Part shown: in pieces, positions 35,547-45,513 of the stretch
Layout of the letters: each line of letters begins with the position of its first letter
Position numbering within the stretch: position 1 is the stretch's first letter
Source: Methylobacterium gossipiicola
Lineage (GTDB): Bacteria; Pseudomonadota; Alphaproteobacteria; Rhizobiales; Beijerinckiaceae
Assembly (NCBI RefSeq): GCF_900113485.1
Contig: NZ_FOPM01000003.1
Location: 241,401 to 305,400, forward strand
Direction: 5' to 3'
DNA length: 64,000 bases
The notes under the pieces: generated by a model
What the model was told of the DNA's origin: nothing
The model's database searches: none
What the model saw: the letters and a program-made list of their open reading frames with translations, nothing else
Made by a program: the position numbers and the translations under genes

Positions 35547-36404
35547 TCAGCCGGCGGCGGCGTGCGCCGGCCCCTCGGCCACGCCCTGGACGATCTGCGC
35601 GAGGTGGTCGCGCTTGGTCGTGCCGATCACGGCGCATTGCGTCATGCCGTCGGCGAGACAGGCGCGCACGGCTTCGACCGGACCGAGCCGGGGCTGCAGC
35701 CGGATCACCTCCCTCGACAGCACGCCGATGTGACCGCCGCGAATGGCCGCGTCGAGGCCATGGGCCGAGGCCTGGGCGAGCACGTCGGCCGGCAGTTCGA
35801 GGAGCGCCAGGCCGGGCATGGCGAGGGCGGCCTTGAGGGCCGCGAGGTCGTCGCACGAGACCCCGAAACAGCCGAGCTTGCCGGCGCGTTGCAGGTCCCG
35901 CAGCGCCTCGCCCAGGGCGGGATCGTCGAGCGCATCCGCCGGCGGGCTGTGAAGGAGCAGCGCGTCGAGGCGCTCGGTGCGCAGACGCCGCAAACTGCCC
36001 TCGACCGCCCGACGGATCGTCGGGGCGGCGAAGTCGTGGCCGATATGGCCGCTGCGCTGCCCGCTGATCCGGTCCCCCATGCGGCGTCCCAGGAGCGGCT
36101 TCAGCACGGGCTTGAACGGCCTGAGCAGGCGCATCTTGGCCGAGAACGCCTTGCCGGCCTTGGTGACCACGATGAGCCCGTCGCCGCGCGCGCCTGCGAT
36201 CAGGCGGCCGAGTTCGCGCTCGCTGTCGCCCTGTCCGTAGACGTCGGCCGTGTCGAACAGCGTCACGCCGAGATCGACCGCCGCCGCGAGCAGATTGCGC
36301 GTCTCTCGCGGGGACATCGGATTGTTGAACGAGCCGATCCGGCTGCAGCCGAAGCCGATCCGCGAGGCCGGCTTGCCGTTGATGGTGAGGCTGTCCCTAA
36401 GCAT
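35547..36404 (-). CDS. Aldo/keto reductase
   Basis: The 285-residue protein is an AKR barrel. It has the Asp and Tyr of FDTADVYGQGDSERELG, the Lys of VVTKAGKAF and the His of LLLHSPP, which together form the catalytic tetrad, and it uses NAD(P)H. The ATG at 36404 starts the standard N terminus (LRDSLTINGKPASRIGFGCS); the frame continues upstream to 36554. It lies upstream of the exoY-like gene on the same strand and diverges from a GMC oxidoreductase gene, so both redox enzymes may act on a sugar of the polymer. The substrate is unknown. Confidence 0.87.
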   Translation of the reverse strand: MLRDSLTINGKPASRIGFGCSRIGSFNNPMSPRETRNLLAAAVDLGVTLFDTADVYGQGDSERELGRLIAGARGDGLIVVTKAGKAFSAKMRLLRPFKPVLKPLLGRRMGDRISGQRSGHIGHDFAAPTIRRAVEGSLRRLRTERLDALLLHSPPADALDDPALGEALRDLQRAGKLGCFGVSCDDLAALKAALAMPGLALLELPADVLAQASAHGLDAAIRGGHIGVLSREVIRLQPRLGPVEAVRACLADGMTQCAVIGTTKRDHLAQIVQGVAEGPAHAAAG

Positions 36405-36595
36405 TGATCCCGTCACGCTGTTTCGAGGCTCGTGCCTGGCGGCTCCGGGACCGACGCAAGACTCTCGCCGGAGCAGCCCTTGGCCGCCCTCGCCCCCTTG
36501 GCCGACACCTCCCGCCCGGCCGAGGCATCGCGCTTGCTTTTCAGTGCGCGGCACCCCGTCCGGGCCCGCCGCATCTCGACACGGACACAGGCGCG

Positions 36596-38239
36596 ATGAT
36601 CCTGAACCAAGCGGAGCTCGGCGCGGCGGGCGCGTACGACGTAGCCATCGTCGGCGGCGGCACCGCCGGCCTCATCGTCGCACACGCGCTGTCCGGCAAG
36701 GGCCTCCGGGTCGTCGTTCTCGAAGGCGGCGGCCTCCAGCGGCAGGCGCGATCGCAGGACCTCTACGGCGGACAGGTGAGCGAGCCCGAAATTCACCCCG
36801 AGCTCACGAGCTACCGGGTCCGCGCGGTCGGTGGCACCAGCCGCATCTGGGGTGGACGGGTGATCCCGTTCGATCCCATCGACTTCGAAGCGCGTCCCTG
36901 GGTGCCGGGCTCGGGATGGCCGTTCGGCTTCGAGACCCTGGAGCCCTATTACGAGCGCGCGATGCAGGTGCTGGAGGCCGGGCGCTACGACTACGCGCCC
37001 GAGACGGCGCTGCCCAATGGCCGTCGGGAGTTCGCGCCCGGGATCGACGGCCCGCACGTGACGACGACGCTCGAACGCTTCAGCAAGCCCACGAACCTCT
37101 GGCGCCGGCACGGCGCGGTGCTCACCGGCGCGGCGGACGTCCACGTCGTCCTCGACGCCACCGTGACGGCCCTGCGCCTTCGCCCCGATGGCGGCGGCCT
37201 CTCGCATCTTGAGGTGAAGGACCCGGACGGCATCCTGCGCACGGTCCGGGCACGGGCGACGGTGCTCGCCCTCGGCGCGCTCGAGACCGCCCGGCTCCTG
37301 CTCGCCTCGAACGACGTGCACGCCGCGGGGATCGGCAACGCGCACGACCAGGTCGGCCGCAACTACATGAGCCATCTCTGCACGACCGCGGGCACGCTCA
37401 GCTTCGCCGGACGCGCGACGGACATCGCCTACGACTACGAGCGCGACCCGGACGGCATCTACGTGCGGCGCCGGCTCTGGCTCAACGCGGAGGCGCAGCG
37501 CCGCTTCGGCCTGCTCAACACCACCTTCCGGACCCACCTGCCGGATGCGGGCAATCCCGATCACGGCAATGCGATCCTGTCCGCCATGTACCTGTTCAAG
37601 AGCTTCGTGCTCAGCGAGTACGCGCGCAAGTTCTCGGAGCGGCGCGCCGATGCCGGCGGGCATCTGCGCCACTGCGCCAACATCCTGCGACAGCCCCTGC
37701 GGATCGCCCGCTTCGGCCGAACCTGGCTCACGGACCGCATCCTGGCGGAGCGCAAGCTTCCCTCCGTGGTGCTGGGCTCGGCCAACAACCGCTACGTCCT
37801 CGAATTCCATGCCGAACAGGCGCCAAACCCCGACAGCCGGGTCACCCTGACGGACCGATGCGACCGGCTCGGGATGCCTCAGCTCAAGGTCGATTGGCGC
37901 CTCTGCGCCCTCGACTTCGACAGCATCAAGGGCGCCTACCGGCTGCTCGCCGCCGAATTGGCGCGCAGCGGCGTCGGCCGCCTCGACTACGACGAGGACG
38001 AACTCATCGCGCGCACCCGACGCCATGGGATCGTCGGCGGCCACCAGATCGGGACGACGCGCATGGCCGACGATCCACGCCAGGGCGTGGTCGACCGCGA
38101 CTGCCGCGTCCATGGGACCTCGGACCTGTACGTGGCCAGTGCCTCGGTCTTCCCGTCCTCGGGACAGGCCAACCCGACCCACACCATCGCGGCGCTCGGT
38201 CTGCGTCTGTCGGAGCGGCTCGTGGAGGTGCTGCGCTGA
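36596..38239 (+). CDS. GMC family oxidoreductase
   Basis: The 547-residue flavoprotein has an N-terminal FAD motif, VAIVGGGTAGLIVAHALSGK (GxGxxG), and a conserved VGGTSRIWGGR. The C-terminal active-site region has HQIGTTRM (His) and SGQANPTHTIAALGLRL (Asn-Pro-Thr-His), as in GMC-type alcohol and sugar oxidases. Such enzymes oxidise sugars or alcohols, passing electrons to oxygen or an acceptor. It is divergent from the aldo/keto reductase and convergent, with three bases between, with the alginate-lyase-like gene. A role in modifying polysaccharide sugars is inferred from position. Confidence 0.87.
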   Translation: MILNQAELGAAGAYDVAIVGGGTAGLIVAHALSGKGLRVVVLEGGGLQRQARSQDLYGGQVSEPEIHPELTSYRVRAVGGTSRIWGGRVIPFDPIDFEARPWVPGSGWPFGFETLEPYYERAMQVLEAGRYDYAPETALPNGRREFAPGIDGPHVTTTLERFSKPTNLWRRHGAVLTGAADVHVVLDATVTALRLRPDGGGLSHLEVKDPDGILRTVRARATVLALGALETARLLLASNDVHAAGIGNAHDQVGRNYMSHLCTTAGTLSFAGRATDIAYDYERDPDGIYVRRRLWLNAEAQRRFGLLNTTFRTHLPDAGNPDHGNAILSAMYLFKSFVLSEYARKFSERRADAGGHLRHCANILRQPLRIARFGRTWLTDRILAERKLPSVVLGSANNRYVLEFHAEQAPNPDSRVTLTDRCDRLGMPQLKVDWRLCALDFDSIKGAYRLLAAELARSGVGRLDYDEDELIARTRRHGIVGGHQIGTTRMADDPRQGVVDRDCRVHGTSDLYVASASVFPSSGQANPTHTIAALGLRLSERLVEVLR

Positions 38240-38242
38240 GCT

Positions 38243-39373
38243 TCAGGGCCCGCCGAGCGGGCTCTTGAGGGGCTCCACCGCCGGAAGCGAGACCCCGAGG
38301 GCGTGGGTGAGGTCCCCGCCGAGCCAGACGATGCCGAGGGGGCGCAGACTTGCGATCCAGCCGTCCGCGGCCCGGTCGCCCGTGGCGAAGCGGTAGGCCT
38401 CGAGCCAGGCGAGCGTGCGCCCGTCCGGAGCGCCGCCGGCCCACCAGGTCTGGCGCGCCCCGCCCGCGAGATCCGCCAGGACCGATGGATCGGAAAGGCC
38501 GCGCAGGACGAGGTGGACGAGCCGGCGCAGGGGGGCATCGTCGCCGCCCGCCCCGTTCGCGACGCGGAAGGCGAGGGTCATGGACAGCGGCGAGGCGGAA
38601 TAGGAGTGATAGTAGAGGGCGAGCGGCCCACGGGCGAGTTCGAGGGGCAGGCTGCCATCCGGGCGGATCTGGCCCATGGCCTGATCGTACTGCCCCAGGC
38701 CCCAGGCGTAGATCCCGCGATCGTCGATCACGGTACCGGCGGCGACCGCAGCGAGACCGGCCCAGTAAAAGTGGTTGTTGCGCTTCCAGGAGAGGCCAGA
38801 ATACTCGTTCACGACCCCCTCGGCGAGGCGCCGCAGCCAACGCTCGACCGCGGGCGGGGGCTTGGGCGGAAGCTCGGCCCCGTACATCTTGAGATAGGCC
38901 AGGGAGAGCGCCACGAGCGTCCACTTGCGCTCGTAGGCGCCCTCGGGCCAGGAGACCGTCCCGAGCAGGGCGTCCCCCTCGGCCCAGGCGGTGAGCCAGC
39001 GCTCGGCGCAGGCTTGCCGCTCGCGTCGCGGCGTGCCCGTCGCCCGCATCGCCTCGTCGCTCAGCCGTACCACGGCGTCGAGATAGGCATGGAGCGGGGC
39101 CGTCGCGGCCTTTCGGTTCCGGACGCGCTCGGGATCGACCTTGGTGTAGTCGCCGCCCTTGAAGCTCGTCTCGATGACGATGTCGCGCACGGGGTCGGGG
39201 GGCACCCCGCAGGGGCGAACGGGGCCGGACGGGGCCGGCAGGGTCGGCGACGCCGCGAAGGGGGATTTCAACCCGCGTGCCGCAGCGCCGTCGAAGCCCG
39301 CGAGGGCGGCCAGCGCCCCCATCATCACCGCGCGCATGGGCCAGCCGCGGCGCCGGGCGACAGGCCTCGTCAT
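38243..39373 (-). CDS. Alginate lyase-like periplasmic protein
   Basis: The 376-residue protein has a signal peptide (RAVMMGALAALAGFDGAAARG) and an alpha-helical toroid resembling the alginate lyase family. It contains NNHFYWAGLAAVAAG and YYHSYSASPLSMTL, where the Asn-Asn-His and Tyr-Tyr-His segments match the lyase active site pattern. It probably cleaves uronate-containing polymer in the periplasm, clearing or trimming mislocalised chains, as AlgL does in alginate producers. It overlaps the upstream flippase gene by four bases and is last in the minus-strand exopolysaccharide operon. Confidence 0.78.
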   Translation of the reverse strand: MTRPVARRRGWPMRAVMMGALAALAGFDGAAARGLKSPFAASPTLPAPSGPVRPCGVPPDPVRDIVIETSFKGGDYTKVDPERVRNRKAATAPLHAYLDAVVRLSDEAMRATGTPRRERQACAERWLTAWAEGDALLGTVSWPEGAYERKWTLVALSLAYLKMYGAELPPKPPPAVERWLRRLAEGVVNEYSGLSWKRNNHFYWAGLAAVAAGTVIDDRGIYAWGLGQYDQAMGQIRPDGSLPLELARGPLALYYHSYSASPLSMTLAFRVANGAGGDDAPLRRLVHLVLRGLSDPSVLADLAGGARQTWWAGGAPDGRTLAWLEAYRFATGDRAADGWIASLRPLGIVWLGGDLTHALGVSLPAVEPLKSPLGGP

Positions 39374-40710
39374 GATGCCGCCCCCTGGCGCATCGGCGCT
39401 TCGAATCCGCCCATGCGCTGTACGAGGCGCAGCGAGAAGCCGACGGAGAGCGCGGCGACGACGGCGAAGTAGGCGGCGTAGCACCACAACGCCGCTTCGA
39501 GGCCCAGCGCCCCCGAGAGGACGAGCCCGGAGAAGACCGCGAGCCCGAAGGAGGCGACGAGCGTCATCTTCTGGATCAGGTCGCGGGCGCCGTTGAAGGC
39601 GAGGAAGTAGGTCGCGGGCTGGTAGATGCAGCCGGTGAGGACGACGCAGGCGGCCACGTACTGCGTGCCCGGCGGGATCACGTCGTTGGGGCCGAGCAGC
39701 ATGCGGAAGACGAACGGGCCCGCCGCGATCAGGATCGCCGCGATGGCGACGCCCTCGGCGATGCAGACGCCGAACAGCAGGCCGAGCAGGCGACCCAGCG
39801 CGGCCCGATCGCCGGAGAAGAACATCCGGCTCAGGCGCGGCAGCGCGCTCTCCGAGAGGTTGCGCGCCACCGTCATCGCGAGCCGGGTCAGCTTCATCAC
39901 CGTGTCGTAGGCCACGAGCGCCGGCCCCGTGCCGAAGGCGGCGGCGAAAAGGGCGTACGGCGAGTTCAGCACGACGAGTTCGGTCAGGCTCGACAGGAGC
40001 GCCGGCCAGAACAGGCCGAGGTAGGCGCGTGCGTCGGGCCAGCGCATCCGGCCGAGCCGGGGTCGGAACCGGAACGGCCGCGAGGCGCGGGGAAGCGCGC
40101 GCGGGAGCACGAACATGAACGCGACGGTGGCCGCCGCCATCACGACGAGGAAGGAGAAGAAGCTCCCGGTGATCCAGAGCAGCGGCAGGGCGCCGAACAT
40201 GACGAGGCGGCGGATCATCGACACCCGCTCGAACCGCTTGCCGAGGTCGAGCGCCCAGATGGTCGGCTGGATATCGTAGTACCAGAGGTTGTTGGCGAGG
40301 CACACGGCGACGTAGAGCACGCTCTCCACCGCCTCGCGGGGATGCCCCGAGCCCACGATCAGCGGCACCGCGCAAGCGAGCAGCAGCATGAGCGTTCCGT
40401 GGACGTAGAGGACGACGCTCGCCTCGTTGGCGGCCCGGTCCATGCCGCCCGCCTCCGACGACTTGCGCAGGGCGACGAAGTTGGCCCGCCCGACCGCCTG
40501 GCTGAGGGGGAGGACGTAGAAGCTGATCGCGGTGAGGAGGATCACCTCGGAGAACCGGGACGGCTCCAGGACACGCGCCAGCACGAAGAACTGGACGATG
40601 TTGAAGGACATGCTGATGACGGCATTCACGGCATGGAGCACCGCGAAGCTCGTCACGAAGGCGACGACTTGGCCGCCGATCCCCCGCTGGCTGCTGGTAT
40701 CGGCTGGCAC
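39370..40710 (-). CDS. Polysaccharide flippase (Wzx/MOP superfamily)
   Basis: From GTG 40710 the protein has 446 residues and about 12 membrane helices, resembling lipopolysaccharide/exopolysaccharide translocases of the MOP superfamily (ALLSSLTELVVLNSPYALFA, LGLLFGVCIAEGVAIAAILI). It would flip lipid-linked repeat units to the periplasmic face for polymerisation. The GTG start is favoured by GGAGAG a few bases upstream; an in-frame ATG at 40854 would add an Arg-rich tail. The downstream lyase gene overlaps its stop. Confidence 0.83.
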   Translation of the reverse strand: MPADTSSQRGIGGQVVAFVTSFAVLHAVNAVISMSFNIVQFFVLARVLEPSRFSEVILLTAISFYVLPLSQAVGRANFVALRKSSEAGGMDRAANEASVVLYVHGTLMLLLACAVPLIVGSGHPREAVESVLYVAVCLANNLWYYDIQPTIWALDLGKRFERVSMIRRLVMFGALPLLWITGSFFSFLVVMAAATVAFMFVLPRALPRASRPFRFRPRLGRMRWPDARAYLGLFWPALLSSLTELVVLNSPYALFAAAFGTGPALVAYDTVMKLTRLAMTVARNLSESALPRLSRMFFSGDRAALGRLLGLLFGVCIAEGVAIAAILIAAGPFVFRMLLGPNDVIPPGTQYVAACVVLTGCIYQPATYFLAFNGARDLIQKMTLVASFGLAVFSGLVLSGALGLEAALWCYAAYFAVVAALSVGFSLRLVQRMGGFEAPMRQGAAS

Positions 40711-40874
40711 GGGGCTCTCTCCATCGAGGGCGGGAAGGGGTCGGATCGGACCGGCCAGCGGTCCGCGCGCGCGTTCGTGACTGGTCCGGTCCCGGAGCCG
40801 GGCGATCCGGGCCAGGCCAGACACGCCCTCGCCGCAGTGCGAGTTACGTGCCATCCGCCCCGGCCGGATGCGCG

Positions 40875-42026
40875 TCAGGGCCTCGGGGCCGCCCCGTCGA
40901 AGGCTCGGGCCATCGCGGTCCAGAGCGGCTTGCGGCCGCCGTCACGGTCGAGGGGGAGGGCGCGCTGCGGCAGCCCGTCGGTCCTGCGATGGGTCGGCAG
41001 GTCGTTGAGCCAAGTCTGACGGTCGCTCAGCCCCCAGGTCACGACGCCGACCGCGCGCGGCTCGGTGAGGAACGTCGTCAGCACGTCGCCGGCCAGCGCC
41101 GCCACCGTCGCATCCCTCCGCGCTTCGGAGGCGGGCAACAGGCGGTCCGACACGTCCATCTCGGTGATGAGGAGGTCGAGGTCGAGGGCGGCCACCGCCG
41201 CGAGGAAGCGCGCGAACTTCCCCGCGTCGTAGGGCCAGCGGCCCGCCTGGAGATGAGCCTGGATGCCGAGCCCGTGGACCGGCACGCCCTCGCGCCGGAG
41301 GCGGGTGAGGATCTCCAGGGTCTTGGCCCGCCGGACATCCTGGTCGGGCGTGTCGCATTCGAGATCGTACTCGTTGTAGTAGAGCTTCGCCTTCGGGTCG
41401 GCCCGGGCGGCGGCCGCGAAGGCGAGGGGGATGTAGTCCGCCCCGAGCGCCCGCTGCCAGAGGGAGGCCCGCAGCCCGTCCGGTCCCTGCGGATCGACGG
41501 CCTCGTTGACCACGTCCCAGGACTGCACGCGGCCGGCATAGTGCGCGGCGACGGCGGCCACATGCGCCTCCATCACCCGCCGGGCCTCGCCCGCATCCAG
41601 CGTGCCCGGCAGCCACGGCGGCAGGGCGAGGTGCCAGACCAGGGTGTGCCCGCGCAGACCCAGGCGATGCGCCTCGGCGAAGGAAGCGAGCCGGTCACCC
41701 CCGGTGAAATCGTAGGTGCCGGGCGTTTTGGCGAGGATGTCCCACTTCATTTCGTATTCCGGGACGAGCAGGCCGGCCTCGCGCAGCACCTCCCCGCGCA
41801 GCGTCGCGTTCCACGTCAGGTCGGGGCTGCGCACGGCGGTGCCGAACACCCGCCCGGACCGGGCGGCGTGGCCCGCGAGCCCAGGCTCCGTGGAGGCGCG
41901 CGCCGGCCGACCGAACAGATTCAGGCCGGCGGCCCCGAGGCCCGCGACGACGGCGCGGCGCGTTCGGCCTTCGATGCTCCGATGCGGGCTCAAGACGCAT
42001 TCTCCTCCGGTTTCGGGGCTCGTCAT
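40875..42026 (-). CDS. Endo-1,4-beta-xylanase, GH10, Tat-exported
   Basis: The 383-residue protein has a twin-arginine signal (RTRRAVVAGLGAAGLNLFG) and a complete GH10 barrel. The acid/base Glu lies in SWDVVNEAVD and the nucleophile Glu in LLITEMDVSD. The family segments MKWDILAKTPGTYDFTGGD and GHTLVWHLALPPWL are also present. It hydrolyses beta-1,4-linked xylan-type chains in the periplasm or outside. It is embedded in the polysaccharide operon, its ATG overlapping the upstream glycosyltransferase stop. It may act on the cell's own polymer or on plant xylan. Confidence 0.9.
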   Translation of the reverse strand: MTSPETGGECVLSPHRSIEGRTRRAVVAGLGAAGLNLFGRPARASTEPGLAGHAARSGRVFGTAVRSPDLTWNATLRGEVLREAGLLVPEYEMKWDILAKTPGTYDFTGGDRLASFAEAHRLGLRGHTLVWHLALPPWLPGTLDAGEARRVMEAHVAAVAAHYAGRVQSWDVVNEAVDPQGPDGLRASLWQRALGADYIPLAFAAAARADPKAKLYYNEYDLECDTPDQDVRRAKTLEILTRLRREGVPVHGLGIQAHLQAGRWPYDAGKFARFLAAVAALDLDLLITEMDVSDRLLPASEARRDATVAALAGDVLTTFLTEPRAVGVVTWGLSDRQTWLNDLPTHRRTDGLPQRALPLDRDGGRKPLWTAMARAFDGAAPRP

Positions 42027-42964
42027 TTCCAGACCACGCCGCCGCAGGCTCTGATGTAGGCGCGCGCGCGGGGACCGATCGGCGTCCGGCGGGTCCGGGC
42101 GCCGCGGCGCCATTGCAGGAAGCGTCTAAAGCTCAGGAGCGGATTGATCCGGCCGCGATTCAGGACAAGCACGTAGGCCGAGAACAGGAGAAAGTTCAGC
42201 GGCACGTAGGCGCGGGGCAGATACTTGTACGAAATGATCATCTTGTTGGTCAGGCGCATCTGCTCCACGTCGCGGCGGGGCAGGCGGCCGCCCGAATCGT
42301 TCTGCTCGACGACCCAGACCGAAGGGTCGTAGAGGATCTCGTAGCCGGCATCGATGACGCGGTAGGCGTAGTCGATTTCCTCGAGGCCGTAGAAGTAATC
42401 CTCCGGGAACGGACCGACCGCTTCGAAGGCGGACCGGCGTATGCCGAAGCCGTTGCCCTGGAAGCGAAAGGTCTTGAAGGCCTTCGTCTGATCGCGCGAC
42501 TTGTCGGTGTGGGGAAAGCAGTCCCGGGGGGTGCCGCCCGTGCGGTGGTCGATGTGCCGGGCCGTGACGATGGCGAGGCGCGGATTCTCGCGGAAGGCCC
42601 TGAGATAGCGCTGGAACGCCGCGTCCGCCGGATGGAGGAAGGCGTCGTCGTCGATGAACACGATGAAGCGGCCCCGTGCCGCCAGGGCGCCGTCGTTGCG
42701 GGCCGAGACCCCCTTGTTGCGCCCGAGTTTGAGGCAGCGCGCCTGGGCGAAGCCGGCGAGGAAGGTGGAGCGGTCGATCGCGTCCGGGTTGTTGTCGACG
42801 AGGATCATCTCGATGTCCTCGCGCGTCCCCACGGCGGCGCGGACATGGGCTATGGCGGCCTGGGCGACGGAATCGCGGGCGAAGGTGATCATCACGACGG
42901 AGAACAGGGGCGCATCCGGCGCGGCCTCCGCATCCCGTTCGAGCAGGCAGGGCGTCGGGCGCAT
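42023..42964 (-). CDS. Glycosyltransferase family 2
   Basis: The 313-residue protein has a GT-A fold: FSVVMITFARDS at the N terminus, an Asp-rich metal/nucleotide motif FIVFIDDDAFLHP, and GLEEIDYAYRVIDAGY in the catalytic region. It would add a sugar from a nucleotide donor to the lipid-linked repeat unit on the cytoplasmic face. It starts three bases after the tyrosine kinase gene stop and overlaps the xylanase start. Donor and linkage are unknown. Confidence 0.87.
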   Translation of the reverse strand: MRPTPCLLERDAEAAPDAPLFSVVMITFARDSVAQAAIAHVRAAVGTREDIEMILVDNNPDAIDRSTFLAGFAQARCLKLGRNKGVSARNDGALAARGRFIVFIDDDAFLHPADAAFQRYLRAFRENPRLAIVTARHIDHRTGGTPRDCFPHTDKSRDQTKAFKTFRFQGNGFGIRRSAFEAVGPFPEDYFYGLEEIDYAYRVIDAGYEILYDPSVWVVEQNDSGGRLPRRDVEQMRLTNKMIISYKYLPRAYVPLNFLLFSAYVLVLNRGRINPLLSFRRFLQWRRGARTRRTPIGPRARAYIRACGGVVWK

Positions 42965-42967
42965 CCG

Positions 42968-45286
42968 TCAGTCCACCACATAGGCCCGGTAGGCCGGCGT
43001 GGCGGCGTAGGTCCGATCGCTGGCCGCGCCCTGATGGCGCAGGGTCTTCAGATTCACGTCGTTGAGCACCGATCCGATGAGGCGCTCGCCGACCGCCGAC
43101 GCCCCCCCGAGCGCGTTCGTCGCCGTCACGATCGGCGTCTCGCCGGCGCGGGCGACGAAGACGAAGGCATCGATGGCGGGCGCCACCGCGCGCACGTCGA
43201 CGATGGGGACGAGGGGCGGCAGATCGACGATGACGAAATCGAACTGCCCGGAGACGTGCTGGAGGAGCTGGCGCATCGCCTCCGAGCCGACGATCTCGCT
43301 CGTATGGGGATTCGCCGACTTCAGCGCGGGCAGGACGCGCAGGCCCGTGATCGGATCGGTGAGCAGAACGTCGGACAGAGAAGCCTTGTTCTCCAGCACC
43401 TCCGCGAGGCCGCTCAAGCAGCCGGGCGCGACGATCTCGGACAGGGTCGGGCTGCGCAGGTCGGCGTCGATGAGGAGGATATCCTTGCCGGCATGGGCGA
43501 GGAGTTGCGCGAGGTTCATCGCGACCATGGACTTGCCCTCGCCGGGCACCGCCGAGACCATGCTCAGGATCTTGACCTCGCCGACCGTCGAGGCGGCGCC
43601 CGCCGCGACCTTGATCGCCCGCAGGGTCTCGGCAAACCGGGTGAAGGGCTCGTCGACGGCGTAGCGCAGGGCGCCGATATCCTCGGGGATCAGCTTCGCG
43701 CCGGGCGGAAGGCTGAGATCCGCGCGCGGCCGGGAGCGTCCGCGCAGGCGGGTGACGCGCGGCAGCACGCCGAGGCAGGGCAGGTCGAGGCTGGCCTCCA
43801 GTTGCTGGGGTGTGCGGAACACGCCGTCCGTCATCTCTTTCAGAAGGGCGGTGGCGGTGCCGACGGCCAACCCGCCGATCGCACCCAGGATGAGGATGAG
43901 GAGCGACTTCGGATGGCTCTTGAGGCGAGGCGGGCTCGCCTCCGAGAGGATGCGGGCCTCGGTGACGGGGAAGCTCTCCCGCTGGAGGGCGGACTTGTAG
44001 CGCTCCAGGAAGCTCTCGTAGATCGTCTTGTTCGACGAGGCTTCGCGCTCGAGTTCGCGCAGTTGGACCTGCGCGGTGTTCGAGACCGCCGTCTCACCGG
44101 TGATCTCGGCCAGCCCGTTCGACAGGGTCTGCTCGCGGGCGCGGGCCATGTCGACGGCGCTGCGGAAGCCTTGGAGCGCGCGCGTCAGCTCGGCGAGGAG
44201 GAGGCGACGGATATTCTGTTCCTCGGTGCGCAGGTTCGCCACGGCGGGATGGTCGTCGCCTAGCCGGGGCGCGACCTCGGCGAGGCGCTTGGAGGCGGTG
44301 ATCGCGCGTTGGCGCAGGTCGTTGTAGACCTCGCTGTTGAGGAGGTCGGCCGGGGCCGCGTCGGGATCGCCGGCGTTCACGACGGCCTGCAGCCGCCGGT
44401 ACTTGGCCTCGGCCTCGGCGGTCGCGGCGCGGGCGTTGACGAGCTGGAAGCTCATGTCGCCGAGTTGTTGCTCGTTGAGCAGGCGCATCGTCCCGCCCGG
44501 GCCGATGCCCGCCGAGACGATGTTGTTCTTGGCCTTGAAGTCCTGCACGGCGCGGTCGGTGGTGAGCGCTGCGGCGCGCATCTCCTGGATCCTGTCCTGA
44601 AGCCAGACGCTGGCGCGGCGGGTGGCCTCGTATTTCGACTGGAGCTGATCGGTGAGGTAGGCGTCGGTCATCGCGTTGGCGATCAGCGCCGCCCGTTCGC
44701 GGGAGCGGGCGCGGAAACTCACCGAGAGCACGTAGGTCAGGGCGGAGCGCTTGACCTCCAAACGGTCCTGGAACTCCTCCATCACGTCGCGCGGGATGCC
44801 GCCGGGCAGCACCGGCACGACCTCCGGCGGTCCGATCACGGCGGCGACGGCCCGGCGCGCCAGAACGAGGCCGCTCCCCAGGATGTTGCCGGGGGTGCGG
44901 AATTCGGGATCGTCCACGAGGTTCAGCTTGCGCAGCACGATGCCGGCGATGCGCTCCGACTTCAGGATCTCGACCTGACTGTCGACGCTCGACGTGTCCA
45001 TGCCGATGGAGAGAAGGGTGCTCGCCCCGTTGTTGGTGGCCGAGGCCCCGTTCTCCAGCTGGAACGCGCTGCGGTTGTCGATCAGGATGTCGGCCTCGGC
45101 CGTGTAGAGCGGCGTCGTGGTGAGGACGAAGACCAGCGCCAGCAGCGTGAAAAGCGCCGTGACGGCCAGGATGAGGCCCCGCCGCCGTCGAACGATCCCG
45201 AGGAGAGCCGTCACGTCGAGCAGCGCGAAAGCGGCGTCTCCGGCCTTCGGGAGCGGAGCGGTCGGGATCCGGTCGGGGTTAAGCAT
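42968..45286 (-). CDS. Wzc/ExoP-type polysaccharide co-polymerase and tyrosine kinase (BY-kinase)
   Basis: The 772-residue protein has two membrane helices flanking a periplasmic Wzz-like, coiled-coil domain and a C-terminal cytoplasmic kinase. Walker A is SAVPGEGKSMVAMNL, Walker A' ILLIDADLRSP and Walker B FVIVDLPPL. A C-terminal tyrosine cluster (TYAATPAYRAYVVD) provides autophosphorylation sites. It sets chain length and couples polymerisation to export. The ATG at 45286 gives the normal start; upstream in-frame sequence is Arg-rich and non-coding. A PPP-type phosphatase gene is 5 kb away, but no low-molecular-weight tyrosine phosphatase was seen. Confidence 0.93.
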   Translation of the reverse strand: MLNPDRIPTAPLPKAGDAAFALLDVTALLGIVRRRRGLILAVTALFTLLALVFVLTTTPLYTAEADILIDNRSAFQLENGASATNNGASTLLSIGMDTSSVDSQVEILKSERIAGIVLRKLNLVDDPEFRTPGNILGSGLVLARRAVAAVIGPPEVVPVLPGGIPRDVMEEFQDRLEVKRSALTYVLSVSFRARSRERAALIANAMTDAYLTDQLQSKYEATRRASVWLQDRIQEMRAAALTTDRAVQDFKAKNNIVSAGIGPGGTMRLLNEQQLGDMSFQLVNARAATAEAEAKYRRLQAVVNAGDPDAAPADLLNSEVYNDLRQRAITASKRLAEVAPRLGDDHPAVANLRTEEQNIRRLLLAELTRALQGFRSAVDMARAREQTLSNGLAEITGETAVSNTAQVQLRELEREASSNKTIYESFLERYKSALQRESFPVTEARILSEASPPRLKSHPKSLLILILGAIGGLAVGTATALLKEMTDGVFRTPQQLEASLDLPCLGVLPRVTRLRGRSRPRADLSLPPGAKLIPEDIGALRYAVDEPFTRFAETLRAIKVAAGAASTVGEVKILSMVSAVPGEGKSMVAMNLAQLLAHAGKDILLIDADLRSPTLSEIVAPGCLSGLAEVLENKASLSDVLLTDPITGLRVLPALKSANPHTSEIVGSEAMRQLLQHVSGQFDFVIVDLPPLVPIVDVRAVAPAIDAFVFVARAGETPIVTATNALGGASAVGERLIGSVLNDVNLKTLRHQGAASDRTYAATPAYRAYVVD

Positions 45287-45513
45287 CGTGCGTCCAACTT
45301 CCCGCCGTGAAGGCGCTCTTCGCCGAGGGGGGCCGGTTCGGCGAGACGGAGCGCGAGAGACGATCGTCCGGAAACGGAGGCCGATAACGTGCAATCGGCA
45401 CCCGCTTCCGGGATTGCATGGTCACGGCCGACCTCAACACGAAGCCGGCCTCGGAACCGCTCCTGCGAAGACGCAAGGCGGGTGCCACACGCCGCGGCGG
45501 AACCTCGCTTATG